Shown here: piece by piece, positions 1 to 9,670 of the stretch
How positions within the stretch are numbered: position 1 is the first letter of the stretch
How the letters are laid out: the number at the start of each line of letters is the position of its first letter
NCBI RefSeq assembly: GCF_014205295.1
Contig: NZ_JACHNF010000001.1
Coordinates: 1,860,001-1,924,000 of the forward strand
DNA length: 64,000 bases
DNA from: Kribbella solani
Lineage (GTDB): Bacteria > Actinomycetota > Actinomycetes > Propionibacteriales > Kribbellaceae
Direction of reading: 5' to 3'
Made by a program: the position numbers and the translations under genes
The notes under the pieces: model-generated
Seen by the model: only the letters and a program-made list of their open reading frames with translations
What the model was told of the DNA's origin: nothing
The model's database searches: none

Positions 1-1165
1 GCACCTTCACCGGCACGGCATACTCGGCCACCGCCGGCAGCTCCAGGTCGCGGCTGACTTCCCCACCGTTCGCGTGCGGGCTCGATCCCATCCGCCGCCG
101 TGGTTCCGGGGCGAGCTCGACCACCGACGCGACCGGCCGCCCGTCCGCGTCGAACAGTTCTTCCGGCCGGTAGCTCCGCAGCCACGATTCCAGCTGGCGC
201 AGATGATCCGGATTCGTCCGTACGCCGGACAACGGGACCTGGTGCGCCCGCCACGTACCCTCGACCTGTTCACCATCCACGGTGTGCGGCCCGGTCCAGC
301 CCTTCGGCGTACGAAACACGATCATCGGCCAAGCGGGCCGACTCGCAGACCCCGAGCGTGCCTCGCGCTGGATCTCGTCGATCCGCTGCATGCACTGATC
401 GAGTGTCGCCGCCAGTGCCTGATGCACGGCCTCCGGCTCGGATCCGGCGACCAGGTACGGCTCGTACCCGTACCCGCGGAACAGCGCGGTCAGCTCGTCG
501 TCACCGATCCGCGCCAGGACGGCGGGGTTCGCGATCTTGTAGCCGTTCAGATGCAGGATCGGGAGTACGGCACCGTCGCGCGCCGGATCCAGGAACTTGT
601 TCGAATGCCACGCCGCCGCGAGCGGACCGGTCTCGGCTTCGCCGTCACCGACCACGCATGCCACGACCAGGTCCGGATTGTCGGCCGCCGCGCCGTACGC
701 GTGACTCAGCGAGTAGCCGAGCTCGCCACCCTCGTTGATCGAGCCCGGCACGTCCGCGGCCACATGGCTCGGAATCCCACCCGGAAACGAGAACTGCTTG
801 AACAGGCGGGCCATGCCGACCTCGTCCCGCGTCGTGTTCGGGTACGCGGCGGTCCAACTGCCCTCCAGCCAGGTGTTCGCCACCAGCGCCGGACCGCCAT
901 GGCCCGGACCGGTCACGAACAGCACGTCCCGATCACCCTGCCGGATCACCCGGTTGAGGTGCGCGTAGAGCAGGTTGAGCCCGGGCGTCGTACCCCAGTG
1001 ACCGAGCAGCCGGGGCTTGATGTGCTCCGGCTGCAACGGCTCGCGGAGCAGCGGGTTGGCGAGTAGGTAGATCTGCCCGACGGACAGGTAGTTCGCGGCC
1101 CGCCAGTACGCGTCGATCCCATGCAGTTCCGCGTCGGCCAGCGGCCTGGTACCCAGCTGCTCCAC
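1..1165 (-). CDS. xfp: Phosphoketolase (xylulose-5-P/fructose-6-P), N-terminal part
   Basis: The minus-strand frame reads as the N-terminal half of a thiamine-diphosphate phosphoketolase, which splits xylulose-5-P or fructose-6-P with phosphate into acetyl-phosphate plus an aldose phosphate. Visible landmarks are the family start around [13 protein letters not shown], the segment [28 protein letters not shown], and the ThDP/Mg-binding stretch [21 protein letters not shown] chose the GTG at 1165 because a GGAGGGGG Shine-Dalgarno lies just upstream and the protein then starts like the family. The gene runs off the left edge, so the C-terminal half is unseen. The product acetyl-phosphate feeds AckA, encoded about 14 kb to the right. 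Identity is confident; substrate preference cannot be told. Confidence 0.95.
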   Translation of the reverse strand, partial: MEQLGTRPLADAELHGIDAYWRAANYLSVGQIYLLANPLLREPLQPEHIKPRLLGHWGTTPGLNLLYAHLNRVIRQGDRDVLFVTGPGHGGPALVANTWLEGSWTAAYPNTTRDEVGMARLFKQFSFPGGIPSHVAADVPGSINEGGELGYSLSHAYGAAADNPDLVVACVVGDGEAETGPLAAAWHSNKFLDPARDGAVLPILHLNGYKIANPAVLARIGDDELTALFRGYGYEPYLVAGSEPEAVHQALAATLDQCMQRIDEIQREARSGSASRPAWPMIVFRTPKGWTGPHTVDGEQVEGTWRAHQVPLSGVRTNPDHLRQLESWLRSYRPEELFDADGRPVASVVELAPEPRRRMGSSPHANGGEVSRDLELPAVAEYAVPVKV

Positions 1166-1396
1166 GTCTCGCCCCCTCCGGTGCCCTGGTTTCCAGCCCG
1201 CCAGTACCCGATGGCGCGGGCCACAATCGGCGCGGTAGGATTGATTCTCGATCGCGCTTACAGGAGCGGTGAATTCTGAGCCGTGTTCCTGGAGGACCCT
1301 CTGGACGGCTCCGCGTGACGTCTCGTCCGCGGGCCGGTCCTCGTGCGGTCTGGCGTTCCGCCGCGGCTCCGTCGTGGCACGACACAGGAGGAAACG

Positions 1397-3556
1397 TTGG
1401 CCCGACGAGGTCAGCGCCAGCCCGGCGCTACCCGTTCCGCAGCAGCACCCCGTCGACGGCGCCGTACCCGCGACGGTGAGTCGGACGGTCTGATCCAGGT
1501 CCTCGCCCAGGCGGTGCGCGAGGTCGAGGGCGCGGTCACGCGGTCCGCGACCAAGCCGTCGACCCGGACCAAGTTCCAGGTCGTCGCCCTGCTCGTCCGC
1601 GAGGAGCGGGCCCGGGTGAACGGTGACACGGCCGCGACCGAGGCGTACCGGACCGAGCAGCTCCGGCGGCTCGACGGGATCGCCACGATCCTGGCCAAGA
1701 CCGCCGCGCTGGACCCGTCGCTGCTCGGTCTGCTGGCCGAGGAGGCGGTGATCTCCGAGGCGGCCGCGACGCTGCGCAGGCAGATGCTGGCCGACGCCGG
1801 GATCGAGCCGCCCGAGGAGCCCGAGCCGGTCCAGCCGGAGATCGCCCCGGAGACCACGTCCCGGCGGGTCGTACCGCAGGCGGTGGTCTCGCGGCAGCTG
1901 GCCAACCCGTTCCTGACCCCGGACTTCTCCGCCGCGCCGGCCCGGCCGGCGCACGCCGGCCGGCTGGCGGGCTGGGAGCTGATCGGGCCGTTGCTGCGCT
2001 CGTTCGAGCACGCCGCGGCCTCCGCCACGATGAACCTGCCGGACCCGATGTCGATGCGGCTGGCCGGTGGCATCGACGCGCTCCGGCTCCGCGGCCTGGA
2101 GCTGATGCCGCACCAGGCCCGGCTGATCGCCGCCGCGGCCGAGGGGCACCGGACCTTCCTGCTCGCCGACGAGCCCGGCCTCGGCAAGACCGCGCAGGCG
2201 CTGCTGGCTGCCCAGGCCGCCGACGCCTATCCCCTGCTGGCCGTCGTCCCGAACGTCGTCAAGACGAACTGGGCCCGCGAGGCCGGTCTCTGGACCCCGC
2301 GCCGGACGCCGACCGTGATCCACGGTGACGGCGACTCGATCGACGGCTTCGCCGACATCGTGGTGGTGAACTACGAGGTGCTCGACCGGCACGTCGGCTG
2401 GCTCGGCGACCTCGGCTTCCGCGGCATGGTGGTGGACGAGGCGCACTTCATCAAGAACAAGAAGTCGCAGCGCTCCCGGAACGTGCTGGATCTGTCCAAC
2501 CGGATTCGCTCCCGGGCCGGGCGCCCGCTGCTGATGGCGCTGACCGGTACGCCGCTGATCAACTCGATCGAGGACTTCACCGCGATCTGGGAGTTCCTCG
2601 GCTGGGTCGACGAGAAGGCGCCGCGGCCGGAGCTGATGGCGAAGCTCGACGACACCGACCTGACCCCGGCCGACCCGGGGTTCGCCGCCGCCGCGCGGGC
2701 CGCGGTGATCGACATGGGCATCGTCCGCCGCCGTAAGGTGGACGTCGCCGCCGACATCCCGGCGCGCCGGATCGCCGACCTGCCGGTCGAGCTGGACGGC
2801 GCCGTCGGCCGCTCGATCCGGGCCGCCGAGCGGGAGCTCGCCGACCGGCTGGTCGAGCGTTACCGGACCGCGCTGGAGACCCGCCGTTCGGGCGTGGTCG
2901 TGGACGGGATCGACCACGACCTGGTCCGTCAGGTGGCCGGCTGGGAACGTACCGAGATGGCGGCCAAGAAGACCGGCGAGAACGTCTTCAGCCTGTTCCG
3001 CCGGATCGGTCAGGCGAAGGCCGGACTGGCCGCCGACTACGCCGCCCAGCTGGCGCAGAACGTGGGTAAGGTGGTCTTCTTCGCCCGGCACATCGAGGTG
3101 ATGGACGCCGCCGAGGAACTGTTCGCCGAGCGCGGCATCCGGTACTCCTCGATCCGTGGCGACCAGACCGCGAAGACCCGGCAGAAGAACATCGATGCCT
3201 TCGTCAACGATCCGGAGGTGGCGATCGCGGTCTGTTCGCTGCTCACCGCCGGCGTCGGCCTGAACCTGCAGGTCTCCTCGAACGTCGTCCTCGCCGAGCT
3301 GTCCTGGACCAACGCCGAGCAGACCCAGGCGATCGACCGGGTGCACCGGATCGGCCAGGACGAGCCGGTGACGGCCTGGCGGATCATCGCCGCGCAGACC
3401 ATCGACACCCGGGTCGCCGACCTGATCGACGCCAAGGCCGGCCTGGCCGCGAAGGCGCTGGACGGGTCGGACGAAGAGGTCGCCCAGTCCGCCGACTTCC
3501 AGCTCGAAGCCCTCGCCGCCCTGCTGACCAGGGCGCTGGAGGCGGTCAGTTCTTGA
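1397..3556 (+). CDS. SNF2-family DEAD/DEAH-type helicase
   Basis: This is a superfamily 2 ATP-dependent DNA translocase of the SNF2 (SMARCAL1/RapA-like) type, about 719 aa. Motif I near residue 256 is [10 protein letters not shown], with DEPG where most relatives have DEMG or DDMG. Motif II is VVDEAH near 347, motif [12 protein letters not shown] near 382, and the C-terminal helicase lobe ends in [11 protein letters not shown] near 645. The roughly 200 N-terminal residues are not recognised. I place the start at TTG 1397 because AGGAGG lies exactly 5 nt upstream; the upstream in-frame extension to 1343 is Arg-rich and looks non-coding. The 3' end overlaps the convergent transglycosylase gene by 11 bp. 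A role in remodelling or repair of DNA-protein complexes is inferred from the family. Confidence 0.9.
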   Translation: MARRGQRQPGATRSAAAPRRRRRTRDGESDGLIQVLAQAVREVEGAVTRSATKPSTRTKFQVVALLVREERARVNGDTAATEAYRTEQLRRLDGIATILAKTAALDPSLLGLLAEEAVISEAAATLRRQMLADAGIEPPEEPEPVQPEIAPETTSRRVVPQAVVSRQLANPFLTPDFSAAPARPAHAGRLAGWELIGPLLRSFEHAAASATMNLPDPMSMRLAGGIDALRLRGLELMPHQARLIAAAAEGHRTFLLADEPGLGKTAQALLAAQAADAYPLLAVVPNVVKTNWAREAGLWTPRRTPTVIHGDGDSIDGFADIVVVNYEVLDRHVGWLGDLGFRGMVVDEAHFIKNKKSQRSRNVLDLSNRIRSRAGRPLLMALTGTPLINSIEDFTAIWEFLGWVDEKAPRPELMAKLDDTDLTPADPGFAAAARAAVIDMGIVRRRKVDVAADIPARRIADLPVELDGAVGRSIRAAERELADRLVERYRTALETRRSGVVVDGIDHDLVRQVAGWERTEMAAKKTGENVFSLFRRIGQAKAGLAADYAAQLAQNVGKVVFFARHIEVMDAAEELFAERGIRYSSIRGDQTAKTRQKNIDAFVNDPEVAIAVCSLLTAGVGLNLQVSSNVVLAELSWTNAEQTQAIDRVHRIGQDEPVTAWRIIAAQTIDTRVADLIDAKAGLAAKALDGSDEEVAQSADFQLEALAALLTRALEAVSS

Positions 3557-4196
3557 GGGCCTCGGCCGCCGTCGGCCAGTACTTGTGCAGGCGGTCGAGG
3601 TACGTCCCCGCCTGCGGGCCGGCCTTCCGGCCGCGGGCGAAGATCCGCATGTTGCCGCCGCCGGCGTTGTAGCCGAGGGCAAGCAGTTCGTCCTTGGTGT
3701 ACAGGCCGGCGCGCTTGGCGGGCAGCCGTTTCGCCAGGTCGTGCAGGTGCCAGGCGGCGGCCTCGATCGCCAGCGCCGGGTTGTCCGGCAGCTCCGACCA
3801 CTTCCGCTTGGCGAAGTCCCGGCCGCGTTTCGTCTCGTCGAACGCGGCCTCGTGCATGTTCGCGATCCCGAACGCCGGGTTCGAGTCCACCTGCGCCCAC
3901 TGCCGCTCGAACTTCGGGTCGTGCGGCTTGTACGACTCGCAGTACAGGATCGCCATCAGCAACTGCGGATTGACCCCGGCCGCCTTGGCGTACTTACGCA
4001 CCTCGGCCGCGAAGTGCGCCGGGTCGTAGTTTTCGTACCAGGGCTTGGTCGCGGTCGCTCTCGGTGTCGTTTTGGTAGCGGTCGGCTGCGGTTCCGGCGC
4101 CGACCCGGTCTTCGTGGTCTGGTCCGAGCAGGCCGCCCACACACCCACCATCAGCGCCCCGACCACAACCCACGACCACCGCTTCGCCACCTGCAC
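3546..4196 (-). CDS. Lytic transglycosylase-like lipoprotein (SLT fold)
   Basis: A 216-aa secreted protein with a membrane-anchor signal (lipobox VWAAC, Cys23), a Thr/Pro-rich linker to about residue 50, then a lysozyme-like SLT domain. The probable catalytic Glu is in ILYCESY (Glu87), followed by AFGIANMHE and the GYNAGGGNM motif typical of soluble lytic transglycosylases that cleave peptidoglycan glycan strands. ATG 4196 gives a clean signal peptide. It lies downstream of the alkaline phosphatase gene on the same strand, separated by a strong terminator hairpin. Its end overlaps the convergent helicase gene. Family assignment is good; the cleavage itself is inferred. Confidence 0.85.
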   Translation of the reverse strand: MQVAKRWSWVVVGALMVGVWAACSDQTTKTGSAPEPQPTATKTTPRATATKPWYENYDPAHFAAEVRKYAKAAGVNPQLLMAILYCESYKPHDPKFERQWAQVDSNPAFGIANMHEAAFDETKRGRDFAKRKWSELPDNPALAIEAAAWHLHDLAKRLPAKRAGLYTKDELLALGYNAGGGNMRIFARGRKAGPQAGTYLDRLHKYWPTAAEALKN

Positions 4197-4209
4197 CCCT
4201 CCAACTTAT

Positions 4210-4250
4210 CCGTACGGCCCCCGGATCGAGTCGAACCGGGGGCCGTACGG
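4210..4250 (-). terminator. Strong intrinsic-type hairpin after phoA
   Basis: A perfect 15-bp inverted repeat (4210-4224 with 4236-4250, 11-nt loop) lies between the stop of the alkaline phosphatase gene and the start of the transglycosylase gene, both on the minus strand. There is no long T tract, as is common in high-GC actinobacteria. It most likely ends the phoA transcript and uncouples the two genes. Confidence 0.75.
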
Positions 4251-4263
4251 GTGTTTCGGGGGG

Positions 4264-5652
4264 TTACTTGCCCTGGAGGACGGTGAAGAGGTCGGTGTGG
4301 TCGTTCGTACCGAGAACCGCGTCCGCGCCGGGGCCGTTGGCCCAGACCGGAACGACCGCGCCGGTGTGCTGCTGGCTCGGGCCGCCGGCGACCGGCGCCT
4401 TGCCCTCGCCGCCATACCCGGCGGTGCCGTAGGTGAGGCTCAGGGTCTGACCGTCCTTGGTGGTCACGTTCGTGGAGTAGCCGGTCGGCAGACCGGTGCC
4501 GGAGGCGTCCTCACCGACGATCTGGCTGGTGTGCGAGTGGTCAGCGGTGATCACGATCAGCGTGTCCGGGTGCGTCTTCTGGTAGTCCAGCGCGACGCCG
4601 ACCGCCTTGTCGAAGTTCACCGTCTCGCCGAGCTGGCCGCACGCGTTGGTGGCGTGGTCCTGCTTGTCGATCGAGGCGCCCTCGACCTGCAGGAAGAAGC
4701 CCTTCTTGTTCTCCAGCAGGCTGATCGCCTTGGCGGTCATGTCGGCCAGGCTCGGCTCGTTCGCCGGGCGCTGGTTCTCCTTGCACGCCTGCGGCGCGTT
4801 GCCCTTGCCGAGCGACGCGGCCGGTCCGCTCCACTCCAGCGACATGTTGCTCTTGTTGAACAGCCCCAGCACCGGCTTGCCGGCCTTCACGGACTTCAGC
4901 CCGGCGGCGTCGGTGACGTACTGGATGCCCTTGTCCTTGGCCTGGTCCACGACCGTCTTACCGGCGTACGGACCACCGGTGATCTGCTGCTCGAACCGGC
5001 CACGGCCACCACCGAGGAGTACGTCAACCTTGTGGTCGACCTCCTGCTCCGCGATCGAACCGAGCCCGCCGGCCGCCTTGGTCTCCTTCGGGCAGGCGGC
5101 CATGTCGGCCGGACCCTGGCAGCCGCGCAGCGACATGTGCGAGGCGAGCACGGCCGGCGTCGCGTCGGTGATCTCCGCGGTGGACACGTCGCCGACCTTC
5201 TGGCCGCGCTTCTGGGCCAGCTCGAGCAGGGTCTGGTAGTTCGTCCCCGGTACGTTCTCGGCGCTGCTCGGGCCCTGCGAGATCCGCTCGTCGAGCGTCT
5301 TCTTGCCGGTCGCCCAGCTCGAGCCGGTGGAGGCGGAGTCCGGGTCGTAGTCGGGCAGGTACGGCGGCTTCGCGGCCGGCTTCACCGAGTACGTGGTGTC
5401 GAAGCCGGTGTACTTGGCCCGGTCGACGTTCAGCTTGTTGTGGACGCCCTGGTAGTACCGGGCGGCGGTGATCTCCTGGGTACCCATACCGTCACCGAGG
5501 AAGAAGATCACGTTCTTCGGCCCGCGCTGCGGGTGCCCGCCCTTCGCCTCGGCGGAGTCGAACGCGCCACCGGCGGCGGCCGAGGCCATCCCCGCCGCGG
5601 CAATCACCGAGGCCGCGGCGAACGCGGCCACGAAAGCCTTTTTCCTGATCAT
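4264..5652 (-). CDS. phoA: Secreted PhoA-type alkaline phosphatase
   Basis: A 462-aa alkaline phosphatase that hydrolyses phosphomonoesters outside the membrane. Residues 1-26 form a Sec signal peptide. The metal-binding Asp is in FLGDGMG (Asp54). The nucleophile is in DPDSASTGSSWATG (Asp105-Ser106), matching the family DSA motif. ITADHSH and QQHTGAVVPVWANGP supply the later zinc ligands. I start at ATG 5652, preceded by GAAAGG; an open frame runs further upstream to 5949, but that part lacks family similarity and would bury the signal peptide. A strong hairpin follows the stop. Phosphate control is expected for the family, but I could not find a convincing PHO box. Confidence 0.93.
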   Translation of the reverse strand: MIRKKAFVAAFAAASVIAAAGMASAAAGGAFDSAEAKGGHPQRGPKNVIFFLGDGMGTQEITAARYYQGVHNKLNVDRAKYTGFDTTYSVKPAAKPPYLPDYDPDSASTGSSWATGKKTLDERISQGPSSAENVPGTNYQTLLELAQKRGQKVGDVSTAEITDATPAVLASHMSLRGCQGPADMAACPKETKAAGGLGSIAEQEVDHKVDVLLGGGRGRFEQQITGGPYAGKTVVDQAKDKGIQYVTDAAGLKSVKAGKPVLGLFNKSNMSLEWSGPAASLGKGNAPQACKENQRPANEPSLADMTAKAISLLENKKGFFLQVEGASIDKQDHATNACGQLGETVNFDKAVGVALDYQKTHPDTLIVITADHSHTSQIVGEDASGTGLPTGYSTNVTTKDGQTLSLTYGTAGYGGEGKAPVAGGPSQQHTGAVVPVWANGPGADAVLGTNDHTDLFTVLQGK

Positions 5653-5881
5653 TACGGGCCTTTCTGCTCGGACAAAACATCCGGAACGTATGCGTCTCCG
5701 CCGCCCAGCAGGTGACCAGCAACCAACCATCAGATGACGGCACGTTGCGTACTGTTGGGAGGACCCTCCGTGCTGAGTGACCTGGATCACACCGGATTGC
5801 AATGGCAACGTGTCGAGCTGCCCGGCGCCCGCTCGACGCACTGGCATCAGGCAGGACCACGAACATTCAAGGAGCAAGCAG

Positions 5882-6457
5882 ATGCGTACCCTCATCACCA
5901 CCGCGTTCATGTCCCTCGACGGCGTTGTCGAGGCGCCTGGCGGCGACACGGACTACCGGAACTCCGGCTGGACGTTCAAGGGCATCCCGTTCGACCTGGA
6001 CGCGTACGCGCTGAAGGGCGAAGAGCAGGCCGAGGCGACCGCGCTGCTGCTCGGCCGGGTCAGCTACGACATGTTCGCGCCGGTGTGGCCGAGCATGACC
6101 GACGACTTCCCCGGCTACAACGCGATGCCGAAGTACGTCGTGTCGACCACGCTCAAGGACAGCGACCTGGTCACGAACTGGGGTGACATCACCATCCTTC
6201 GCTCGCTCGACGACGTCGCCGCCCTGAAGCAGACCGAAGGCGGCCCGATCATCGTCAACGGCAGCGCCGCCCTGAACCGCAACCTGGCCGACGCGGGCCT
6301 GATCGACCGCTACAACCTGCTTGTCTTCCCGGTCCTCCTCGGCGCCGGCGACCGCCTCTTCTCCACCGCCGACAAGGACAAGCAGCCCCTCAAGCTGACC
6401 GACAGCCAGGCGTACCCGAACGGCATCCAAAAGCTCGTCTACGAGGTCCAGCACTGA
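5882..6457 (+). CDS. RibD C-terminal/dihydrofolate reductase-like protein
   Basis: A 191-aa protein of the DHFR-fold family that includes the RibD C-terminal reductase domain. It starts MRTLITTAFMSLDGVVEAPG, continues with LLLGRVSYDMFAP, and ends with GGPIIVNGSAALNRNLADA and LLVFPVLLGAGDRLF, all hallmarks of these NADPH-binding reductase-like proteins. ATG 5882 has AAGGAG 7 nt upstream (5869-5874) and fits the family N-terminus; a longer frame from 5777 is unsupported. It is transcribed away from phoA. Substrate unknown; stand-alone members often occur as accessory genes and are rarely the true RibD. Confidence 0.88.
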   Translation: MRTLITTAFMSLDGVVEAPGGDTDYRNSGWTFKGIPFDLDAYALKGEEQAEATALLLGRVSYDMFAPVWPSMTDDFPGYNAMPKYVVSTTLKDSDLVTNWGDITILRSLDDVAALKQTEGGPIIVNGSAALNRNLADAGLIDRYNLLVFPVLLGAGDRLFSTADKDKQPLKLTDSQAYPNGIQKLVYEVQH

Positions 6458-6512
6458 CCAAACCTGTCCTAGCTCCGTACTACCGTGCGGGCATGGACAT
6501 TCTGGGGTCGCG

Positions 6513-7085
6513 ATGACGATCGAGGTGCGGGCGGCGGAGGTGTTTGCGGATGTGTGTGCGGTGCTGGGGCCGAAGTCGCCGGCCGCGAGTGTGTGTTTTT
6601 GTCTTAGTTATCGGGTGCCGTCGGCGGTGAACAACTCGTTGCGGGGGCCGGCGCGTGGGGAGTACGTGGCGGGGCTGGTGCGGGAGAAGCCGGCGCCGGG
6701 GGTGATCGCGTACGACGGGGAGACGCCGGTCGGGTGGGCGGCGGTGGCGCCGCGGGCGGTGACGGCGTTCGCGCGGAACCGGAAGATTCCGCACGTCGAC
6801 GATCTGCCGGTGTGGTCGTTGTGGTGCATCCGGGTCCGGCCGGGGCATCGCAAGCAGGGGATCTCGCATGCGCTGATCGCGGGGGCGGTCGAGTTCGCGC
6901 GCGACAACGGCGCGCCGGTCGTGGAGGCGTACCCGTTGGACAACGGCGACAGCAAAGTCGATCTGACGATGGCGTACGCGGGGCTGCGGAAGAACTTCGA
7001 GCGGGCCGGCTTCCGCAAGGCCGCCGACACGACGTCGGTCCTCGCCGGTCACCACCGCATCCTGATGCGGCTCGACCTCAGCTGA
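6513..7085 (+). CDS. GNAT-family N-acetyltransferase
   Basis: A 190-aa acetyltransferase-like protein. The acetyl-CoA-binding motif A is visible as IRVRPGHRKQGISHALI around residues 110-127, preceded by VGWAAVAPR (strand beta4 region) and followed by a C-terminal FERAGFRKAAD segment. The start at ATG 6513 has only a weak G-rich upstream sequence. Neighbours give no substrate clue. Confidence 0.85.
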   Translation: MTIEVRAAEVFADVCAVLGPKSPAASVCFCLSYRVPSAVNNSLRGPARGEYVAGLVREKPAPGVIAYDGETPVGWAAVAPRAVTAFARNRKIPHVDDLPVWSLWCIRVRPGHRKQGISHALIAGAVEFARDNGAPVVEAYPLDNGDSKVDLTMAYAGLRKNFERAGFRKAADTTSVLAGHHRILMRLDLS

Positions 7086-7089
7086 CCGG

Positions 7090-7461
7090 TCAGCCGGCCG
7101 GGTGCGTCAGCCAGCGCGCGGCCGCGTTGTACGTGTCCGCCGGGCCGTCGTTGAACGCGATCGCCGCATCCGGGGCGTGCCGCCGGACCAGGTTCACCAC
7201 CGTCTCGAACAGGTCCAGCGAACCCCGGATCCCGCCCCCGATCACCACGCACTCCCACGCCCGCGACGCCAGCGCCTCGCTGACCACGGTCTCGATGTCG
7301 TCGCTCCCGTCCAGCCCGACCAGACAGGTCTGTACGCACACGTCGTGCGCCACGAACTGGTCCATCCCGGCCTGAAGTCCGGTGGCCACCGGTTCCGGGT
7401 CCCACGGCCCGGGCACCCGGTACGGATCGAGTCCGATCACCAGCACACGAGGTGTATCCAT
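7090..7461 (-). CDS. Conserved hypothetical protein
   Basis: A 123-aa soluble protein I do not recognise by function. It starts MDTPRVLVIGLDPYRVPGPW, like a nucleotide-binding or hydrolase-like alpha/beta fold, and contains VVIGGGIRGSLDLFETVVNL and AIAFNDGPADTYNAA. No signal peptide or membrane segment is seen. It is convergent with the GNAT gene (4 bp between stops) and lies downstream of the antiporter gene on the same strand. Codon use matches neighbours, so it is probably a real gene. Confidence 0.7.
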   Translation of the reverse strand: MDTPRVLVIGLDPYRVPGPWDPEPVATGLQAGMDQFVAHDVCVQTCLVGLDGSDDIETVVSEALASRAWECVVIGGGIRGSLDLFETVVNLVRRHAPDAAIAFNDGPADTYNAAARWLTHPAG

Positions 7462-7511
7462 GATCGGACCATACGCCCGCCCGAGCTCTGGATCCGTGAA
7501 GCGATGCCCTA

Positions 7512-9227
7512 CTACGTCGTGCTGAAGCCGCGCTCCATCGTGTCCAGGAAGGACTCGACCTGGCGGTACGTCGCGGTGCTGTACGCGCCGATGCCGCGTT
7601 CGGACTGCAATGCTTCGCGCATCGCATCCAGGTACCGGCGTTGAAGTACCGCCATTTGCTCGCGGATGTCCGGTTTGGTGTCGCGGAACTGCCGGCTCCC
7701 GGACATCAGCCGCGGCACGATCCGTTCCTTCAGCGCGCTCACCGCCGCCGGGTCGAGTGGTTCGCCATCGACGGTCTGTTCATCCAGCGGACCGAGCGCG
7801 TCGATCGCCGCCTCGCCGATCTGCCGCATCAGCGCCTGCACGGAGTCACGCTTGTCCTCGGCGCTCTCCGCGCGGAACCGCATCCGCGCGATCACGGCCG
7901 GCAGCGTCAAACCGAACAGCACCAGCGTGATCAGCGCGACGATGAAGGCGGCCAGTACGACGGTGGCGCGATGTGGTGTCCCGGCCGGGATGGTCTGCAC
8001 CGCGGCGACCGTGACGACGCCGCGCATACCGGCCCAGCCGAGCACGATCAGCCCACGGCCGGTGATCGGCTCACGTTCCTCGAAGTCGATGTCGGCGTGG
8101 CTGCGGGCGAGCCGTTTGCGGGCCCAGGCGAGCCGGTTCTCCTCGCGCTCCCCCGACGGTTCCATCGCGTCGAGGCGTTCGCCCATCTCGCTCAGCCTGG
8201 CCCGGAGCTGGTCGTTGCGGTCGCTCGACCCGAACCGGCTCTGCACGGCGGGCCAGGCCAGTCCGAGGAAGCGCAGCACGATCAGCAGCACGACCACCAG
8301 CAGTACGAGCAGGGTGATTTCGCCGAAGGTCGTCTCGGCGCGGGCGTCATCGACCAGCTCCGGCAGCTGGTAGCCCATCGCGAGGAAGACGCCGCTTTCC
8401 AGGATGAAGCTGATCGTCGTCCAGGTGGTCGCCTGCGTCTGCCGGTCCCGCGCGGTGAATCGCCGGCTGCCCAGCGCGCCGGTCAGCAAACCGGCGATCA
8501 CCACCGCGAGTACGCCGGAAGCGTGCACGCCCTCGGCCGGGAAGTACGCGAGGAACGGTACGGCGAACGAGATCGTCGTGTTCAGCACCGGGTCGTCGAG
8601 CCGCTGCCGGAGCAACGCGGTCAGCAGGCCGACGGCGCCGCCGATCAGGATCGCGCCGACGACCGCCCAGGCGAAGTCGAGGGCGGTGTGCCCGAGGCTG
8701 AAGTGCGTGGTCACCGCGAGCGCCGCCAGCGCGGTCCGCAGCACCACCAGCGCCGACGCGTCGTTGACGAGGCTCTCCCCCTCGAGCACCGTCATCAGCC
8801 GCGGCGGCAACCCGACCCGGTGCCCGATCGCGGTCGCCGCCACCGCGTCCGTCGGGCTCACCACCGCTCCGAGCGCGACCGCCAGCGCGAACGAGATGCC
8901 CGGGAGCACGGCGTGGACGAGCGCGCCGATCACCAGCGCGGACACGATCACCATCACGACCGACAACCAGGAGATCAGCCCGAAGTTCCGGCGTACGTCG
9001 AGCACCGGCAACTGCACCGCGGCCGAGTAGAGCAGCGGCGGCAGTACGCCCGCGAGGATGATCTCCGGCTCGATGTGGATGGCCGGCGTACTCGGCAGAT
9101 AGCTGGCCCCGATCCCGAGCGCGACCAAAAGCAACGGCGCCGCCACCCCGGTCCGGCGCGCGAACACCGACGCGGCGATCATGATCGCGAGCCCGCACCC
9201 GGCGATCAGAACAATCTGATGATCCAC
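7512..9227 (-). CDS. CPA1-family Na+/H+ antiporter
   Basis: A 571-aa multi-pass membrane protein (about 12 hydrophobic segments in the first 420 residues) followed by a cytoplasmic tail. CPA1/NhaP hallmarks include GAVVSPTDAVAATAIG with the ion-binding Asp, and VLEGESLVNDASALVVLRTA. A charged loop (ERLDAMEPSGEREENRLAWA) separates late helices, and the tail ends YRQVESFLDTMERGF. It exchanges protons for Na+ or K+ to control internal pH and sodium. It is divergent from the riboswitch-metE unit. Confidence 0.93.
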   Translation of the reverse strand: MDHQIVLIAGCGLAIMIAASVFARRTGVAAPLLLVALGIGASYLPSTPAIHIEPEIILAGVLPPLLYSAAVQLPVLDVRRNFGLISWLSVVMVIVSALVIGALVHAVLPGISFALAVALGAVVSPTDAVAATAIGHRVGLPPRLMTVLEGESLVNDASALVVLRTALAALAVTTHFSLGHTALDFAWAVVGAILIGGAVGLLTALLRQRLDDPVLNTTISFAVPFLAYFPAEGVHASGVLAVVIAGLLTGALGSRRFTARDRQTQATTWTTISFILESGVFLAMGYQLPELVDDARAETTFGEITLLVLLVVVLLIVLRFLGLAWPAVQSRFGSSDRNDQLRARLSEMGERLDAMEPSGEREENRLAWARKRLARSHADIDFEEREPITGRGLIVLGWAGMRGVVTVAAVQTIPAGTPHRATVVLAAFIVALITLVLFGLTLPAVIARMRFRAESAEDKRDSVQALMRQIGEAAIDALGPLDEQTVDGEPLDPAAVSALKERIVPRLMSGSRQFRDTKPDIREQMAVLQRRYLDAMREALQSERGIGAYSTATYRQVESFLDTMERGFSTT

Positions 9228-9316
9228 GTAACCGCACCTTAGGCCACCGATCCGGGATTTCCGCGCACCTGACTGCTGGACAATTGCCGGGGAGGTGCCG
9301 GCGGGACGCTATTGTC

Positions 9317-9514
9317 TGAGGTACCGACGGTTCGCCCGGTCATGCGGTTCGTGACCTGGCGAGGCAAGAGGGAACCCGGTGGGAATCCGGGACTGCCCCG
9401 CAGCGGTGAACGGGAACGACCGCCGTCAACAGCACTGGACGCAAGTCCGGGAAGCGACGGCCAGTAGGTTCACCGGTCATACGACCGGTCCGCCCGTGAG
9501 TCCGAAGACCTGCC
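9317..9514 (+). promoter_or_regulatory. Cobalamin (adenosylcobalamin) riboswitch
   Basis: The leader of metE contains the conserved blocks of the B12 riboswitch in the right order: GCAAGAGGGAACCCGGTGG, GGAATCCGGGACTGCCCCGC, CACTGG, the B12-box-like GCCAGTAGG, and GTGAGTCCGAAGACCTGCC at the 3' end (to about 9514). This RNA binds adenosylcobalamin and represses the downstream gene. Control of metE is logical, because B12-independent methionine synthase is not needed when B12 is present for MetH. The 5' limit is approximate. Confidence 0.96.
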
Positions 9515-9559
9515 GTTGGTCCGCGTACCACCCGGTATGCGGCGGATCGGATGTCCCGT

Positions 9560-9599
9560 GGGAGGACCCGCCCGGCCCCGCGGCAGCACCGGTCCTCCC
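9560..9599 (+). promoter_or_regulatory. Hairpin downstream of the B12 aptamer (possible expression platform)
   Basis: A perfect 9-bp stem pairs 9560-9568 (GGGAGGACC) with 9591-9599 (GGTCCTCCC), between the aptamer and the metE start at 9671. No T run follows. It could be a terminator of the high-GC type or an intermediate structure that controls access to the ribosome site near 9659-9665. Its role is inferred from position. The rest of the leader (9515-9670) holds no gene that I can support. Confidence 0.5.
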
Positions 9600-9670
9600 G
9601 GGCAGCCGTGGCCGGCACGTCGTACCCGCGAGGCCCGCCGATCCCTCGGCACGCTCGCGAGGAGAGAGAC

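Noticed and set aside
4045-5715. Long plus-strand open frame opposite phoA.
   Set aside because: Repetitive Val/Leu/Arg/Gly composition and full overlap with a clear phosphatase gene mark it as a shadow frame.
5653-5881. Possible PHO box before phoA (GGTCACC on the minus strand at 5717-5711).
   Set aside because: Only one unit fits; the neighbour at 11-bp spacing does not match well enough.
7641-9242. Long plus-strand open frame opposite the antiporter gene.
   Set aside because: Arg/His/Gln-rich shadow of a clear membrane-protein gene.
9551-9670. In-frame extension of metE from ATG 9551.
   Set aside because: It lies in the riboswitch leader hairpin, and GTG 9671 with GAGGAGAG gives the family start.
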